Of a DNA stretch of 34,526 nt, positions 21,716 through 28,049 are shown piece by piece. The notes under the pieces were generated by a model. That model saw nothing but the letters and a program-made list of their open reading frames with translations. It ran no database searches and was not told where the DNA came from. Where the stretch lies: the NCBI RefSeq assembly GCF_014192415.1, contig NZ_JACHXY010000006.1:1-34526 (forward strand), in the 5' to 3' direction. A program made the position numbers and the translations under genes. This stretch comes from Microbacterium proteolyticum (GTDB taxonomy: Bacteria > Actinomycetota > Actinomycetes > Actinomycetales > Microbacteriaceae). Positions within the stretch are counted from its first letter, which is position 1; each line of letters begins with the position of its first letter.

Positions 21716-22554
21716 CGCCCCAGCTCGGTGCGCTGCATCTTGGGGGATCGTGAACGGTTTGGCCGCGCCTTCGCGCTCTGCGTCTGCTCGGCCCTGACCG
21801 CGGCGGTGGCGGGCTTGCCCTGGCTGACGTCGGCGGCCATCTTCGCGCTCACGGCCTCCTTGCCGATGCCACGCTGTTCGAGCTTGTCGGCGTCGCGCTC
21901 CCGACGCTCTGCGGAGTCGTACAGCGGCTCGGCCTTCTCGCGGGTCACGTCGGCGCGGTTCTGCTCGCGCTCGGCCTGCACCTGGGCCTGCTCCCGCTCG
22001 CCTTCGTCGGGGGCGACGTCGGCGCTCGTGCGCGCGGCCTCGGCTGCGCGATCGGCCTCGTCCGCCTGACGCGAGAGCGCGACGGCCTCGGCCTGCTCGG
22101 TGGCGCTGCGCTGCCGCTCGGTTTCCGACTGCCGACGAAGCCGCTCGGCCTCAACGGCTGCCTGCACGGCCGCCGGGTCGGCGCCGGTGTTGTTCACGTC
22201 GACGCCGTAGCGGGTGCGGAGCTCGTCGCGGATGCGGCCCTCCGCGCGCTCGGCCTCGGGGTCTTCCGATCCCCACGCGCGCGCCGTGGTGAGCACGCCG
22301 CCAATCTGCTCCGGTGTGGCTCGGTCCCACCAGTCGGAGCGGTAGACGCTTCCCAGCTCGACGCGAGCTGCGCGCTTCTCTGCCTCGAACCGTGACGACA
22401 GCTCGCGGCCTTCCTGCTCGCTTTGCGCCTGCGCTCGTCGAGCTCCGTCCTCGCGGGCGCGTGCGAGAGCTTCACCGATCCGCCCCGCCGCGGTGACGGC
22501 GATGCGGAGCTGCCCGTCGAATGCCTCCTCGATGCCGTCGCTTTCATCGGCCAT
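21712..22554 (-). CDS. Coiled-coil mob-operon protein
   Basis: 280 residues, almost entirely charged helix, especially about 110-250 with long Glu/Arg/Ala/Gln stretches (EAERLRRQSETERQRSATEQ). A more ordered part at about 60-110 contains YRSDWWDRATPEQIGGVLTTA. It is related in style to accessory proteins that follow relaxases on actinobacterial mobilisable plasmids; no enzyme motif is visible. The ATG follows GGAAGGAG at good distance and lies 15 bp after the relaxase stop. It probably binds relaxase or DNA as an elongated oligomer. Confidence 0.75.
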   Translation of the reverse strand: MADESDGIEEAFDGQLRIAVTAAGRIGEALARAREDGARRAQAQSEQEGRELSSRFEAEKRAARVELGSVYRSDWWDRATPEQIGGVLTTARAWGSEDPEAERAEGRIRDELRTRYGVDVNNTGADPAAVQAAVEAERLRRQSETERQRSATEQAEAVALSRQADEADRAAEAARTSADVAPDEGEREQAQVQAEREQNRADVTREKAEPLYDSAERRERDADKLEQRGIGKEAVSAKMAADVSQGKPATAAVRAEQTQSAKARPNRSRSPKMQRTELGR

Positions 22555-22569
22555 GATCTGACTCCTTCC

Positions 22570-24300
22570 TCATCGCTCCGGGCCGCGATCTGCGCCCGGC
22601 TTCGTCGCGGTGCGCGGCCGCGCGGGGTCCACCCGTGGGGGGACCGGCGAGCCGGTGGTCTTGCTGCGGTTCTCCTCCGCGCGCTGCATCTTGTCGAGCG
22701 CTTCCTGCACGGATGCGTCGACGATCGCGGAGCGGTCGACCTTCGGTGCAGTCGCCGTGGTCGTCGACGTCGACGCGGCCGCGGGGGTCGCTTCGAGCTG
22801 GCGGCGGACGTTCATCACGCGCTCACGCACGGCGGTGGCGACGTTCGCTGCCTGGCGCGCCTCCCCCGCCGCTTTGGCGGCGTCGTAGACGGCCTGGGAA
22901 AGGTTCATGAGCTGGCGCAGGAGCGCGAGCTGCGCGGCCGTCCCCTGGCCGCCTCGCGCGACGCTGGCGAGGAGCATGGTCGCGCCCGACATGGCGACCC
23001 GGCCGGCGCGCTGCGGCTTCACCGGCCGACGGTAGGTCTGCGCCGACTTCGCCAGTGCGTCGGATGCCTCGGCCAGGTCGCCCGGCGTCTCTTCGACGGC
23101 GTTCGACCATGCCGCGAACGCACCCGCCGTCTGCCGGGCGACGGTCGACCAGGTGTCGCGGTCGTCGAGCGCGACGGCGCGCAGTTGCTCGCGGAGCCGC
23201 GCGACCTCCTCGGTGTGCCGCTGCCACAGCTCGGGGTCTGGTTCGCGCATCTCGCGACCCGGCGCGACGGGGCGGCGGCCGCGCTTCGCTGCCTGCCACT
23301 CGGCGGCCGCGTCGGTCGCTCCCGCGGCGGTGTCGGGCCATCCTTCGCGGAGCCTCGGCAGGGTGAGGTCGCGGCCCATCTGGCCGCCGCCGTACCAGAT
23401 CGGACGTTCGCCATTGGCGGGCCGGCTTGCTACGGAGTAGCCGGTGATGACGTCCGTGGTGCCTTCGGCAAACCGCGGCCGCACGAGGACGCCGGAGCGG
23501 CGTAGTCGGCGCACGAACTCGGCTTCGTTCTCGCTCGCGCCGGCCGCTGCTCGCACGCTGCGCGCGAGGTCGTTCCGGGGTGCGTTCAGTCGCACCTCAG
23601 CCGTGATCCGTGCCTGTCGTTCCTTCGGGTCGAGACGGTGCCATTCGGGCTGCTCTCCCCCGATACGCGCGGCGTGCTGTTCGTACTTGCGCTGCGCCAT
23701 GAGCGCCGATCGTTCCTCGACGCGTGCCTGCTCCGCGGGGCTGTAGCCGCGCGTCGCGCGCTCACCCTTCGTCGACTCCAACTGCTCCAGGCCGTACTTC
23801 ACTTCGAGGGCGCGTGCGGCGTTCTGCGCGCGCTGGTAGTCCAGGTGCGTCGACGCTTTCGTGCCGTCCTCGCGGACGAGGTTCACGGCGATGTGCACGT
23901 GATCGTTCCCGGCCTGCGAGAGCCCGTGGCGGATCGCGACCCAACGGCACGGGGCCTTGGTTCCGTCGTTGTCGTCGAAGCCCATCGCGGACACAAAGTC
24001 TTCCGCGATCACGGCCCACTCCTGATCGGTGCGGATGCCCTCCTCGGCCCGCAGCGACAGTGAGGCGTGCCACACATGGCCGCCCTTCACGTCGACGCCC
24101 ATAGCGGTGCGTGGCCGGTCCAGGTGCCGCGCGATCGCCTTCGCGTTCTCGCCGCTCAACTCGGCATCGTCGTACCACGCCATCAGCGCGTGATCGCCGG
24201 CCACCAGGTGCGGCTCCGTGTGCTCGTTGTGGCGACCGCCGCCGACGAGGTAGGACACCAGACCGGCCATCCGATCGCCGCGCGTGACGTTCGGCATCAT
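22570..24300 (-). CDS. mobA: MOBP-type relaxase (MobA/VirD2-like)
   Basis: 576 residues. The N-terminal relaxase domain (about 1-240) has a catalytic tyrosine candidate Y17 in GLVSYLVGG and the metal-binding motif III, HGLSQAGNDHVHIAVN, with H125, H134 and H136. This is the MOBP signature; the enzyme nicks oriT and stays linked to the 5' end of the transferred strand. The remaining 330 residues are Arg/Ala-rich helix, probably for contact with the coupling protein, and no helicase or primase is seen. The start at 24300 overlaps the mobC stop (ATGA). A longer open frame upstream is only the mobC shadow. Confidence 0.92.
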   Translation of the reverse strand: MMPNVTRGDRMAGLVSYLVGGGRHNEHTEPHLVAGDHALMAWYDDAELSGENAKAIARHLDRPRTAMGVDVKGGHVWHASLSLRAEEGIRTDQEWAVIAEDFVSAMGFDDNDGTKAPCRWVAIRHGLSQAGNDHVHIAVNLVREDGTKASTHLDYQRAQNAARALEVKYGLEQLESTKGERATRGYSPAEQARVEERSALMAQRKYEQHAARIGGEQPEWHRLDPKERQARITAEVRLNAPRNDLARSVRAAAGASENEAEFVRRLRRSGVLVRPRFAEGTTDVITGYSVASRPANGERPIWYGGGQMGRDLTLPRLREGWPDTAAGATDAAAEWQAAKRGRRPVAPGREMREPDPELWQRHTEEVARLREQLRAVALDDRDTWSTVARQTAGAFAAWSNAVEETPGDLAEASDALAKSAQTYRRPVKPQRAGRVAMSGATMLLASVARGGQGTAAQLALLRQLMNLSQAVYDAAKAAGEARQAANVATAVRERVMNVRRQLEATPAAASTSTTTATAPKVDRSAIVDASVQEALDKMQRAEENRSKTTGSPVPPRVDPARPRTATKPGADRGPER

Positions 24301-24695
24301 GACAGGCTCAGCTCGTCCACGGCCGCGTCGATGCGCTCCGCGACACGTCGCACCGCGGCGAGCGTGGCGTCTGTCTCTGCCTGCCGCTGACCGGTCGCGT
24401 TGGTGGCCTTCGCGATCTGGTTGACGTTGTTCGACACGGCGGCCAACAGCCGGTGAAGCTCGAACAGCTTCCCGATCGCGTTGCGCCGCTCTGTGACCGT
24501 CTCGCCCGTCTCGGATGCGAGGGTCGTCTCGATGAGCAGTCGCGGGATGGTCACCCGCTGAGCGAGCGCGAGGCGCAGCAGCCGGCCCTCCTCCTCGGCC
24601 GTCACCTTCACTTCGTGCTTGTGCTGCCGTCCTCCGGGGGCATTCGCGCGCCGACGCCGCTCTGTTCGGGGCTCGGTTGCCGTCTCGTCTGACAT
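24297..24695 (-). CDS. mobC: MobC-like relaxosome accessory protein
   Basis: 132 residues: a basic, disordered N-terminus (TERRRRANAPGGRQHKHEVKV), a ribbon-helix-helix-like section (EEEGRLLRLALAQRVTIPRLLIE, split by the usual short turn) and the MobC helix with NNVNQIAKATN near 95-105. MobC binds oriT and helps strand opening for the relaxase. ATG 24695 is set by GGAAGGGG upstream; a longer frame to 24797 would overlap the probable oriT. It is coupled to mobA. Confidence 0.9.
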   Translation of the reverse strand: MSDETATEPRTERRRRANAPGGRQHKHEVKVTAEEEGRLLRLALAQRVTIPRLLIETTLASETGETVTERRNAIGKLFELHRLLAAVSNNVNQIAKATNATGQRQAETDATLAAVRRVAERIDAAVDELSLS

Positions 24696-24795
24696 GCGAT
24701 CCCCTTCCTTCGGCCCAGCGCAGCGACCCCGCCCCGTGCGGGGACCACACCTCCAGTGTGCCGCACCCGTCGACGGCTGTCGAGGGGTCAAGCCC

Positions 24796-24850
24796 ACTTA
24801 GCCCTGCTAAGTGTTTAGCTTGCTCCGTCTGGGACTCCATTCGGGTTCAC
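24796..24850. other. Candidate oriT
   Basis: The 255-bp gap upstream of mobC is the expected oriT position. It holds the inverted repeat ACTTAG-CCCTG-CTAAGT (24796-24812), followed by GTTTAGCTTGCTCCGTC, a plausible nick region, and then CATTCGGGTTCAC (24838-24850), identical to 11006-11018 at the tra promoter. On the minus strand, TCGACA and CACACT at 17-bp spacing (about 24756-24784) could drive mobC. The exact nick site cannot be called because I see no known MOBP nic consensus. Confidence 0.55.
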
Positions 24851-24853
24851 TCA

Positions 24854-24950
24854 CGTCGACAGACGGGAGTGGTCGAGGCTTCGCCTCGGCGTGCTTTTGA
24901 TGTGTCGACACGCGTCGACTTCTAACGGCGCGATCCGTACGATTTGGTGC
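24854..24950 (+). promoter_or_regulatory. Promoter with GTCGAC repeats, probably leaderless
   Basis: TCGACT (24915-24920) and TACGAT (24938-24943) are spaced by 17 bp; the start would fall at the ATG 24951, so the mRNA is probably leaderless, common in actinobacteria. GTCGAC occurs three times (24855, 24904, 24914), including the palindrome TGTCGACA; one copy overlaps the -35 box, suggesting an operator. The protein may control itself. Confidence 0.6.
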
Positions 24951-25322
24951 ATGGCTACGCAACTGACAGCAGAGGAAGCAATCGAACGCGCGCGACGTCT
25001 ACAGGATGACCGCCTCACCGCGGTTCGCACTGTCGCGGAGGCGCGGCAAGCGCTGACCGATGTGCGCAACGAGACGGCGCGCGAGCTGGCCGACCTACAG
25101 GCGCGGATCGCCGAGCGCATCGCGACCGCGGAGCGCGAGGACGTGCGCGCCTACTCGGCCGCTCTCAGTGCCGGATGGTCTGCGGACGAGCTGCGCAAGA
25201 TCGGGTTCTCCGAGCCCGATAAGAAGGCGCGCACGCGGCGTCGTTCGACGCGCAAGCCCGCGTCTAGCTCGGCACCCGCGGCGGATCACGACTCTCAGTC
25301 GGAGACTTCTACGGAGGGGTGA
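24951..25322 (+). CDS. Small helical, possibly DNA-binding protein next to oriT
   Basis: 123 residues: a helical coiled-coil-like body (about 5-65, ARQALTDVRNETARELADLQ), an HTH-like section YSAALSAGWSADELRKIGF (about 66-85), and a basic, Ser-rich tail with RTRRRSTRKP. This combination suggests a DNA-binding protein that oligomerises, perhaps part of the relaxosome or a KfrA-like regulator. It is divergent from mobC with oriT between. There is no ribosome site upstream and the promoter predicts a leaderless mRNA. A terminator follows. Confidence 0.72.
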   Translation: MATQLTAEEAIERARRLQDDRLTAVRTVAEARQALTDVRNETARELADLQARIAERIATAEREDVRAYSAALSAGWSADELRKIGFSEPDKKARTRRRSTRKPASSSAPAADHDSQSETSTEG

Positions 25323-25340
25323 TCGCGCGCACGGTTCCGC

Positions 25341-25371
25341 CCCCACGTTCCGCTCGGCGGCGTGGGGCTTT
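25341..25371 (+). terminator. Terminator of the oriT-proximal gene
   Basis: CCCCACG (25341-25347) pairs with CGTGGGG (25361-25367), loop of 13 nt, followed by CTTTCGTG. It lies 19 bp after the stop of the 24951-25322 gene. Confidence 0.7.
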
Positions 25372-25378
25372 CGTGTGT

Positions 25379-25530
25379 CCCCGCGTTGCGGGGTTGCACT
25401 CCGCTCCCGAGCCCGTCAAGGGCGCTTCGCGTCCCTTCGGGAGAGCCCTGCGGGCTCCCCTTGACCGCCTCTCCGCTGCGTGCAAGGCGGCAAGTGTTCC
25501 GAGAAAGCCGGCAGCTCGGCGTACCGCCGA
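25379..25530. other. Hairpin-dense region with a perfect four-way junction
   Basis: Six hairpins in 152 nt. The centre is a cloverleaf: GTCAAGGG (25415-25422) pairs with CCCTTGAC (25458-25465) and encloses three hairpins with no unpaired bases between them: CGC-TTC-GCG (25423-25431), TCCC-TTC-GGGA (25432-25442), GAGCCC-TGC-GGGCTC (25443-25457). On the left is CCCCGC-GTT-GCGGGG (25379-25393); on the right are CCGCCT/AGGCGG (25465-25490) and TCGGCG-TAC-CGCCGA (25516-25530). No gene is evident. A single-strand initiation site, part of the transfer origin, or a structured RNA are the main options. Confidence 0.7.
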
Positions 25531-25588
25531 ACTTCCTACTTTCATCGGACACACAACAAGGGAATGGGATCGAGCGACGAGTGGACCC

Positions 25589-25801
25589 GTGAGTTTCGCA
25601 ACGCTGACAACGACACTGCCGACGTCGGACGATGAGCGCGGCCGGCTCCTACGAAACGTGAGCGAGCGTGACCAACAGCTCTACGATTACGGGCGCTCCG
25701 GCTTTCGGCTTGCGGCATCCGTGACGGTGCCGGGGAGCGAGGCCGTGACGGTAATCGACACGCTCACTCGTGAGAGTGAGTCGGGGGGCGATGGCCGATG
25801 A
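25589..25801 (+). CDS. Small hypothetical protein upstream of the XRE gene
   Basis: 70 residues from GTG 25589 (SFATLTTTLPTSDDERGRLL), charged and helical in the middle, no recognised domain. The main support is its stop overlapping the next ATG (ATGA at 25798-25801), a typical coupled pair. The ribosome site is weak and the frame is open far upstream through the hairpin region, so the start and even the gene are uncertain. Confidence 0.45.
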   Translation: MSFATLTTTLPTSDDERGRLLRNVSERDQQLYDYGRSGFRLAASVTVPGSEAVTVIDTLTRESESGGDGR

Positions 25802-26046
25802 CGCGATCCATTGCCGTGCAGGTCGCGCAGCACATCCGGCGCGTGCTCGACACTCGCGGCCTGACGGTCGAATGGCTGGCTGACGCGACTGGGATCAAGC
25901 TGCGCACGCTCACCCGGCGGCTGCACCTGACCAAGCCGGCGGGCCTCACCGTCGACGAGCTGAACGCGATAGCCGGCGCCCTCGACGTCGCCCCGGGCGT
26001 CCTGCTCCGCGATGACCAGAGCGACGCTACCGCTGCGTTTGAGTGA
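25798..26046 (+). CDS. XRE-family HTH regulator
   Basis: 82 residues, almost entirely a Cro/C1-type HTH domain: AQHIRRVLDTRGLTVEWLADATGIKLRTLTRRL across about 9-42, with the recognition helix at LRTLTRRL, then ELNAIAGALDVAPGVLL. The start overlaps the stop of the small gene upstream. It ends tail to tail with the resolvase gene, overlapping by 20 bp. Its target is unknown; nearby options are its own promoter or the hairpin region. Confidence 0.85.
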   Translation: MTRSIAVQVAQHIRRVLDTRGLTVEWLADATGIKLRTLTRRLHLTKPAGLTVDELNAIAGALDVAPGVLLRDDQSDATAAFE

Positions 26047-26611
26047 GTTCCTGATCCGCCCTGCTCAGGGCTCGCGCGACCGTGGACTTGCCGACGCTGA
26101 GCACCGCGGCGATGTGGTCAAGGCTGCGATTCTCGGCACGCATCCGCTGCGCCTGTGCGATCTTCTCCGGCGTCATCTTCGACGGCCGGCCACCGACCCG
26201 ACCCTGCGCCTTCGCGTGTGCGAGGCCGCGCATCGTGTTCTCCCGGATGGTGTCGACGCGGAGCTGCGCGAATACGGCGACCATGCCGAACAGGGCGCGA
26301 CCCATCGGAGTCGTGGTGTCGATCATCGGCTCCGTCAGGCTCTTAATGTTCACCCCTCGGCGGTCGAGGTCGTGCAGCGTCTCGATGATGATCCGCTCCG
26401 ACCCTCCCAGCCGGTCCAGGCGACGCACCACAAGGGTGTCGCCCTCGTTGAGGTAGTCGAGGCAGGCGAGCCACTGGGGGCGGTCTGCGAGGCGGCTCGA
26501 TTCGCCGTGGTCGACGAACACCCGCACGGCTCCCGCTGCGCGCAGCTCGGCCTCCTGAGCGGCGGGGTTCTGCTCACGCTTGGACACCCGCGCGTAACCG
26601 ATCACATTCAT
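26027..26611 (-). CDS. Serine resolvase/invertase
   Basis: 194 residues. The catalytic domain starts MNVIGYARVSKREQ, with the nucleophile S10, and continues with GDTLVVRRLDRLGGS and the conserved Arg residues; a long E helix near 100-130 is followed by an HTH domain at about 145-185 (MTPEKIAQAQRMRAENRSLD, then VGKSTVARAL). It probably resolves plasmid multimers or cointegrates. Its site is not obvious nearby; the TGTCC dyads at 20881-21359 are candidates. Its start overlaps the stop of the VbhA-like gene (ATGA), so it is co-transcribed with the Fic module. Confidence 0.93.
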   Translation of the reverse strand: MNVIGYARVSKREQNPAAQEAELRAAGAVRVFVDHGESSRLADRPQWLACLDYLNEGDTLVVRRLDRLGGSERIIIETLHDLDRRGVNIKSLTEPMIDTTTPMGRALFGMVAVFAQLRVDTIRENTMRGLAHAKAQGRVGGRPSKMTPEKIAQAQRMRAENRSLDHIAAVLSVGKSTVARALSRADQELTQTQR

Positions 26612-26841
26612 TGGGCACTCCCCCGCGCGCGGCCACCCGAAGCATCTGATCGGCGGGCGTAGTCGGCGTGGTCGATCCGCCCTGCCGCATAGTCGGTGAG
26701 GTTAGCGACGTCGGCATGGTTGGGCTCCCAGCCCTCATGCCAGGCGGCCGCGAGAGACTGGACAACGGACCAACGCTGCGATTCGGTCAGGCCGTCGAAC
26801 AGCTCCGGCCAACGCTGCTCGATGTCGAGTTGAGTGGTCAT
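26608..26841 (-). CDS. Second VbhA-like antitoxin domain protein
   Basis: 77 residues from ATG 26841; GTG 26853 is an alternative start overlapping the fic end. The middle, SQRWSVVQSLAAAWHEGWEPNHADVANLT in two parts, followed by DYAAGRIDHADY, matches the VbhA/Fic-inhibitor domain layout: helix, Glu-Gly turn (HEG), helix, GRI turn. The inhibitory Ser/Thr four residues before Glu is replaced by Ala, so inhibition may differ. It sits between fic and the resolvase and overlaps the latter. The role could be backup antitoxin or regulator. Confidence 0.65.
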   Translation of the reverse strand: MTTQLDIEQRWPELFDGLTESQRWSVVQSLAAAWHEGWEPNHADVANLTDYAAGRIDHADYARRSDASGGRARGSAQ

Positions 26842-26845
26842 CGGG

Positions 26846-27685
26846 CTAGTCACGTCCGCCCCGTCCTGTATCGGTTCTGCCTCTTTCCGGGCGTTGCGCC
26901 GACGATCGTCCTGGGATGCTCGCGCCGGGCTTGGGTGCCGATCGCGCGGCCGCCTTAGCGCTCATGGGGAAGCTGGCGCGCAGGGCGTCGGCTACGCCGT
27001 TGTCGCTCATTCGAGACGCCGAAGCGTCACGGCCTAAAGGGGTGATCGCCTTCCCAAGCACCGCGGCGAGCCGGTCGTTTCGACCGGTGTCCTGCGAGTG
27101 AAACCGTGCCTGCACGAACTCGTCACGCAGCGGCGAGCCGGGAGCGAATCTCGTGGCGTCGATTCGATAGCCGGCCTGTTCTGCGAGCTGGGTGAAGAAC
27201 ACGAACTGTGTCCGCGTATTGCCCTCCCTCGCAAAATGGATGACGTTCAATTCCCCCCAGCTCTCCGCGAGCTCGTCGACGAACTTCGCTTGCGGCAGCC
27301 CGCGCAGGTAGTCCTTTCCGGCGAGCTTGGCGTACTCGGCTTCGGCGGCCGCCGTCAGGTGAGGGCCGGCGCCGTAGTAGGCGTGCCCATCCTTTGTCAT
27401 GAACTGGCCCGCCGGGGCCACCCGTTCTTGACCGGCCCACTCGTAGACGTCCTGGAACACGTAACCGTGGATCGCCTTCATGTGGTCGTAGTCGAACCGA
27501 CCGGCAATCGGGTTCTCATGCAGCTCTTGGAGGCGCGTGTGCGCGAAGGCTTCCTCCAACGTCCGGAGCTTGTCGGGGTCGGGTTCCCCGTGCGGCTTGC
27601 CGGGAGCGGTGAACTTGTTCCTCAACACAGAAGTACCTGGGATGAAGTAGTCATCCCAGGTACGAAACGTGGTGCCGCGAGGCAT
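26846..27685 (-). CDS. Fic-domain toxin (VbhT/BepA-like AMPylase)
   Basis: 279 residues. The N-terminus has YFIPGTSVLRNKF, typical of VbhT-like Fic proteins. The Fic core at about 60-200 includes the active-site loop HFAREGNTR at 150-158; the consensus is HPFxEGNGR, so Phe at position three is Ala and the second Gly is Thr. Catalytic H150 and the phosphate-binding E154-G155-N156 and R158 are kept. Such enzymes transfer AMP to targets such as gyrase and topoisomerase IV. The last 55 residues are Arg/Ser/Pro-rich and disordered. Start overlaps the antitoxin stop (TGATG), giving tight coupling. Confidence 0.9.
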   Translation of the reverse strand: MPRGTTFRTWDDYFIPGTSVLRNKFTAPGKPHGEPDPDKLRTLEEAFAHTRLQELHENPIAGRFDYDHMKAIHGYVFQDVYEWAGQERVAPAGQFMTKDGHAYYGAGPHLTAAAEAEYAKLAGKDYLRGLPQAKFVDELAESWGELNVIHFAREGNTRTQFVFFTQLAEQAGYRIDATRFAPGSPLRDEFVQARFHSQDTGRNDRLAAVLGKAITPLGRDASASRMSDNGVADALRASFPMSAKAAARSAPKPGASIPGRSSAQRPERGRTDTGRGGRD

Positions 27686-27882
27686 CAGCCCTGCACGTGA
27701 CGGCGGATCGCAGCGCGCGCCTCATCCCCCGTCAGCTCGTGGCGGGCGGCCTGCTCGACGATGGCGCGCAGCGCCGAGTCGGTGACCTCGTGGCCGGCCA
27801 GCGCGAGAGCTGCATCCGCGAACGCCAGACGCTCGTCGGCGGCGGTCTGTGCCGGCGGTGCGGCGGTGAGTGTGCGGACCAT
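27685..27882 (-). CDS. VbhA-like antitoxin
   Basis: 65 residues: two helices, ADERLAFADAALALAGHEV and DSALRAIVEQAARHELTGDE, in the layout of VbhA-family antitoxins that block Fic active sites. The usual Glu-Gly of the inhibitory motif is Ala-Gly here. The ATG at 27882 follows GAGAGGGG. It precedes fic with a TGATG overlap, the order antitoxin then toxin seen in VbhA-VbhT modules. The protein likely represses or buffers the toxin during plasmid maintenance. Confidence 0.8.
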   Translation of the reverse strand: MVRTLTAAPPAQTAADERLAFADAALALAGHEVTDSALRAIVEQAARHELTGDEARAAIRRHVQG

Positions 27883-27908
27883 GATTACCCCTCTCGTGGC
27901 GTGCTCCA

Positions 27909-28043
27909 ATTCTATCAGCTGTGGGCCGAAAACGGTCGGATCAGGTTTCGGAACATGGGAGGTTTTGGCACGGAGTTTCGGCACGGCGTGTCGACGTCGC
28001 CGCGGTGCGCTCGGCGCTCGTGCCGGAATCGATCGTTTTCGGC
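27909..28043 (-). promoter_or_regulatory. vbhA-fic promoter and inverted repeats
   Basis: On the minus strand, TAGAAT (27909-27914) is a good -10 box about 27 nt before the ATG. GCCGAAAACG (27925-27934) overlaps the -35 area and has a perfect inverted partner, CGTTTTCGGC, at 28034-28043. Between them GTTTCGGAAC, GTTTTGGCAC and GTTTCGGCAC (27945, 27962, 27975) are near-direct repeats. These look like operator sites for the toxin-antitoxin operon or iteron-like sites for the adjacent replication-type protein. Confidence 0.55.
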
Positions 28044-28049
28044 GAACTG

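Noticed and set aside
22570..24840. An extended relaxase starting at 24840
   Set aside because: The extra 180 residues are the shifted reading of mobC and the oriT region; the MobC reading has a proper ribosome site and family motif, and the relaxase fold begins at 24300.
25415..25465. A tRNA gene suggested by the cloverleaf
   Set aside because: Loops have three bases, there is no anticodon loop, TPsiC sequence or acceptor end, and the stems are the wrong lengths.
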